A stretch of DNA of 64,000 bases from Streptomyces thermodiastaticus (lineage in GTDB: Bacteria > Actinomycetota > Actinomycetes > Streptomycetales > Streptomycetaceae). The DNA is taken from positions 38,144 through 102,143 of the forward strand of contig NZ_BNBV01000022.1 of the NCBI RefSeq assembly GCF_014656135.1. The letters are read 5' to 3'. This document shows positions 63,872 through 64,000 of this stretch, piece after piece (the stretch's first letter is position 1; each line of letters starts with the position of its first letter). Below the pieces are notes generated by a model. The model did no database searches and was not told the origin of the DNA. It worked only from the letters and a program-made list of their open reading frames with translations. The translations under genes and the position numbers were made by a program.

Positions 63872-64000
63872 TCACCGCAGTCGTGCCATGAGGGCGTGTT
63901 CGACCAGGGTGATCAGGGTCGACTTGGCGTCGGCGCGGTGGCGGGCGTCGGTGGTGATGATGGGGGTGTCGGGGCCGATCTGGAGTGCTTCGCGGACTTC
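63872..64000 (-). CDS. CvnD-like GTPase (conservon), C-terminal end
   Basis: The last 42 residues of a leftward gene that runs out of the window. They read EVREALQIGPDTPIITTDAR, then HRADAKSTLITLVEHALMAR and LR. This matches from memory the C-terminus of the small ATP/GTP-binding proteins at the end of Streptomyces conservons (cvnA-cvnD: histidine-kinase-like protein, roadblock protein, DUF742 protein, GTPase). The GTPase is thought to act in a G-protein-like membrane complex. Only the end is visible, so the rest of the conservon is inferred. Confidence 0.75.
   Translation of the reverse strand, partial: EVREALQIGPDTPIITTDARHRADAKSTLITLVEHALMARLR

Overview
The window is chromosomal DNA from a Streptomyces or a very close relative. 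The base composition is strongly GC-rich, codons end almost always in G or C, and start codons are mixed ATG/GTG. Many genes have a TANNNT-like -10 box 6-7 bases before the start codon, as in leaderless transcription. The gene order (peptide ABC transporter, cysteine desulfurase/mnmA, ligA, rmdB, gatCAB, cdgF, ilvBNC, serA, proline catabolism, leuB, ilvE, cimA, accB/accE, conservon) fits what I remember of the conserved Streptomyces core. No IS element, phage, integrase, CRISPR, rRNA or tRNA gene was found.

Layout. 1-467: end of an SseB-family gene. 809-7405: five-gene dipeptide/oligopeptide ABC transporter operon with a strong hairpin after the binding-protein gene. 7561-9195: TRIC-like membrane protein and a hotdog thioesterase. 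9406-10660: FabR/DesT-like TetR regulator with two operator-like sites, divergent from a 54-residue membrane miniprotein and a DUF4190 protein. 10770-13790: cysteine desulfurase, exported amidase and mnmA (sulfur supply and tRNA 2-thiolation). 13925-17706: hydrolase, DUF427, LOG-like protein, SDR and MetE-like protein. 17722-22442: ligA and rmdB. 22750-26903: cupin, then gatC-gatA-small membrane protein-gatB. 27049-33731: membrane protein, a frameshifted LAL-type LuxR regulator, PQQ-type sugar dehydrogenase lipoprotein, aldo/keto reductase and D-2-hydroxyacid dehydrogenase. 33936-37405: an uncertain His/Arg-rich small ORF coupled to cdgF. 37557-43261: attenuator-controlled ilvB-ilvN-ilvC, then serA. 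43352-46888: MFS pseudogene, its TetR regulator, and an AraC regulator divergent from an SDR. 46901-50864: PucR regulator divergent from proline dehydrogenase and P5C dehydrogenase. 51196-53840: 43-residue gene, leuB, ilvE. 53985-54541: TetR remnant and a 25-bp tandem repeat. 54593-59193: secreted beta-propeller-like protein, MHS transporter, attenuator-controlled cimA. 59260-63505: GPP34 protein, Gly-rich membrane protein, accB-accE. The window ends in the last gene of a conservon (CvnD GTPase).

How it works together. Most of the branched-chain amino acid pathway is here: cimA supplies 2-ketobutyrate for isoleucine, ilvBNC carries the shared steps, leuB belongs to the leucine branch and ilvE does the final transamination. 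ilvB and cimA each follow a short ORF with branched-chain codons and an intrinsic terminator with a T-run, so both look controlled by transcription attenuation. Two cyclic-di-GMP proteins lie 14 kb apart: RmdB keeps its EAL motifs, while CdgF has lost them but keeps GGDEF and an inhibitory RxxD site. Gene decay is local: the LAL regulator, an MFS exporter and a TetR gene are broken between intact housekeeping neighbours.
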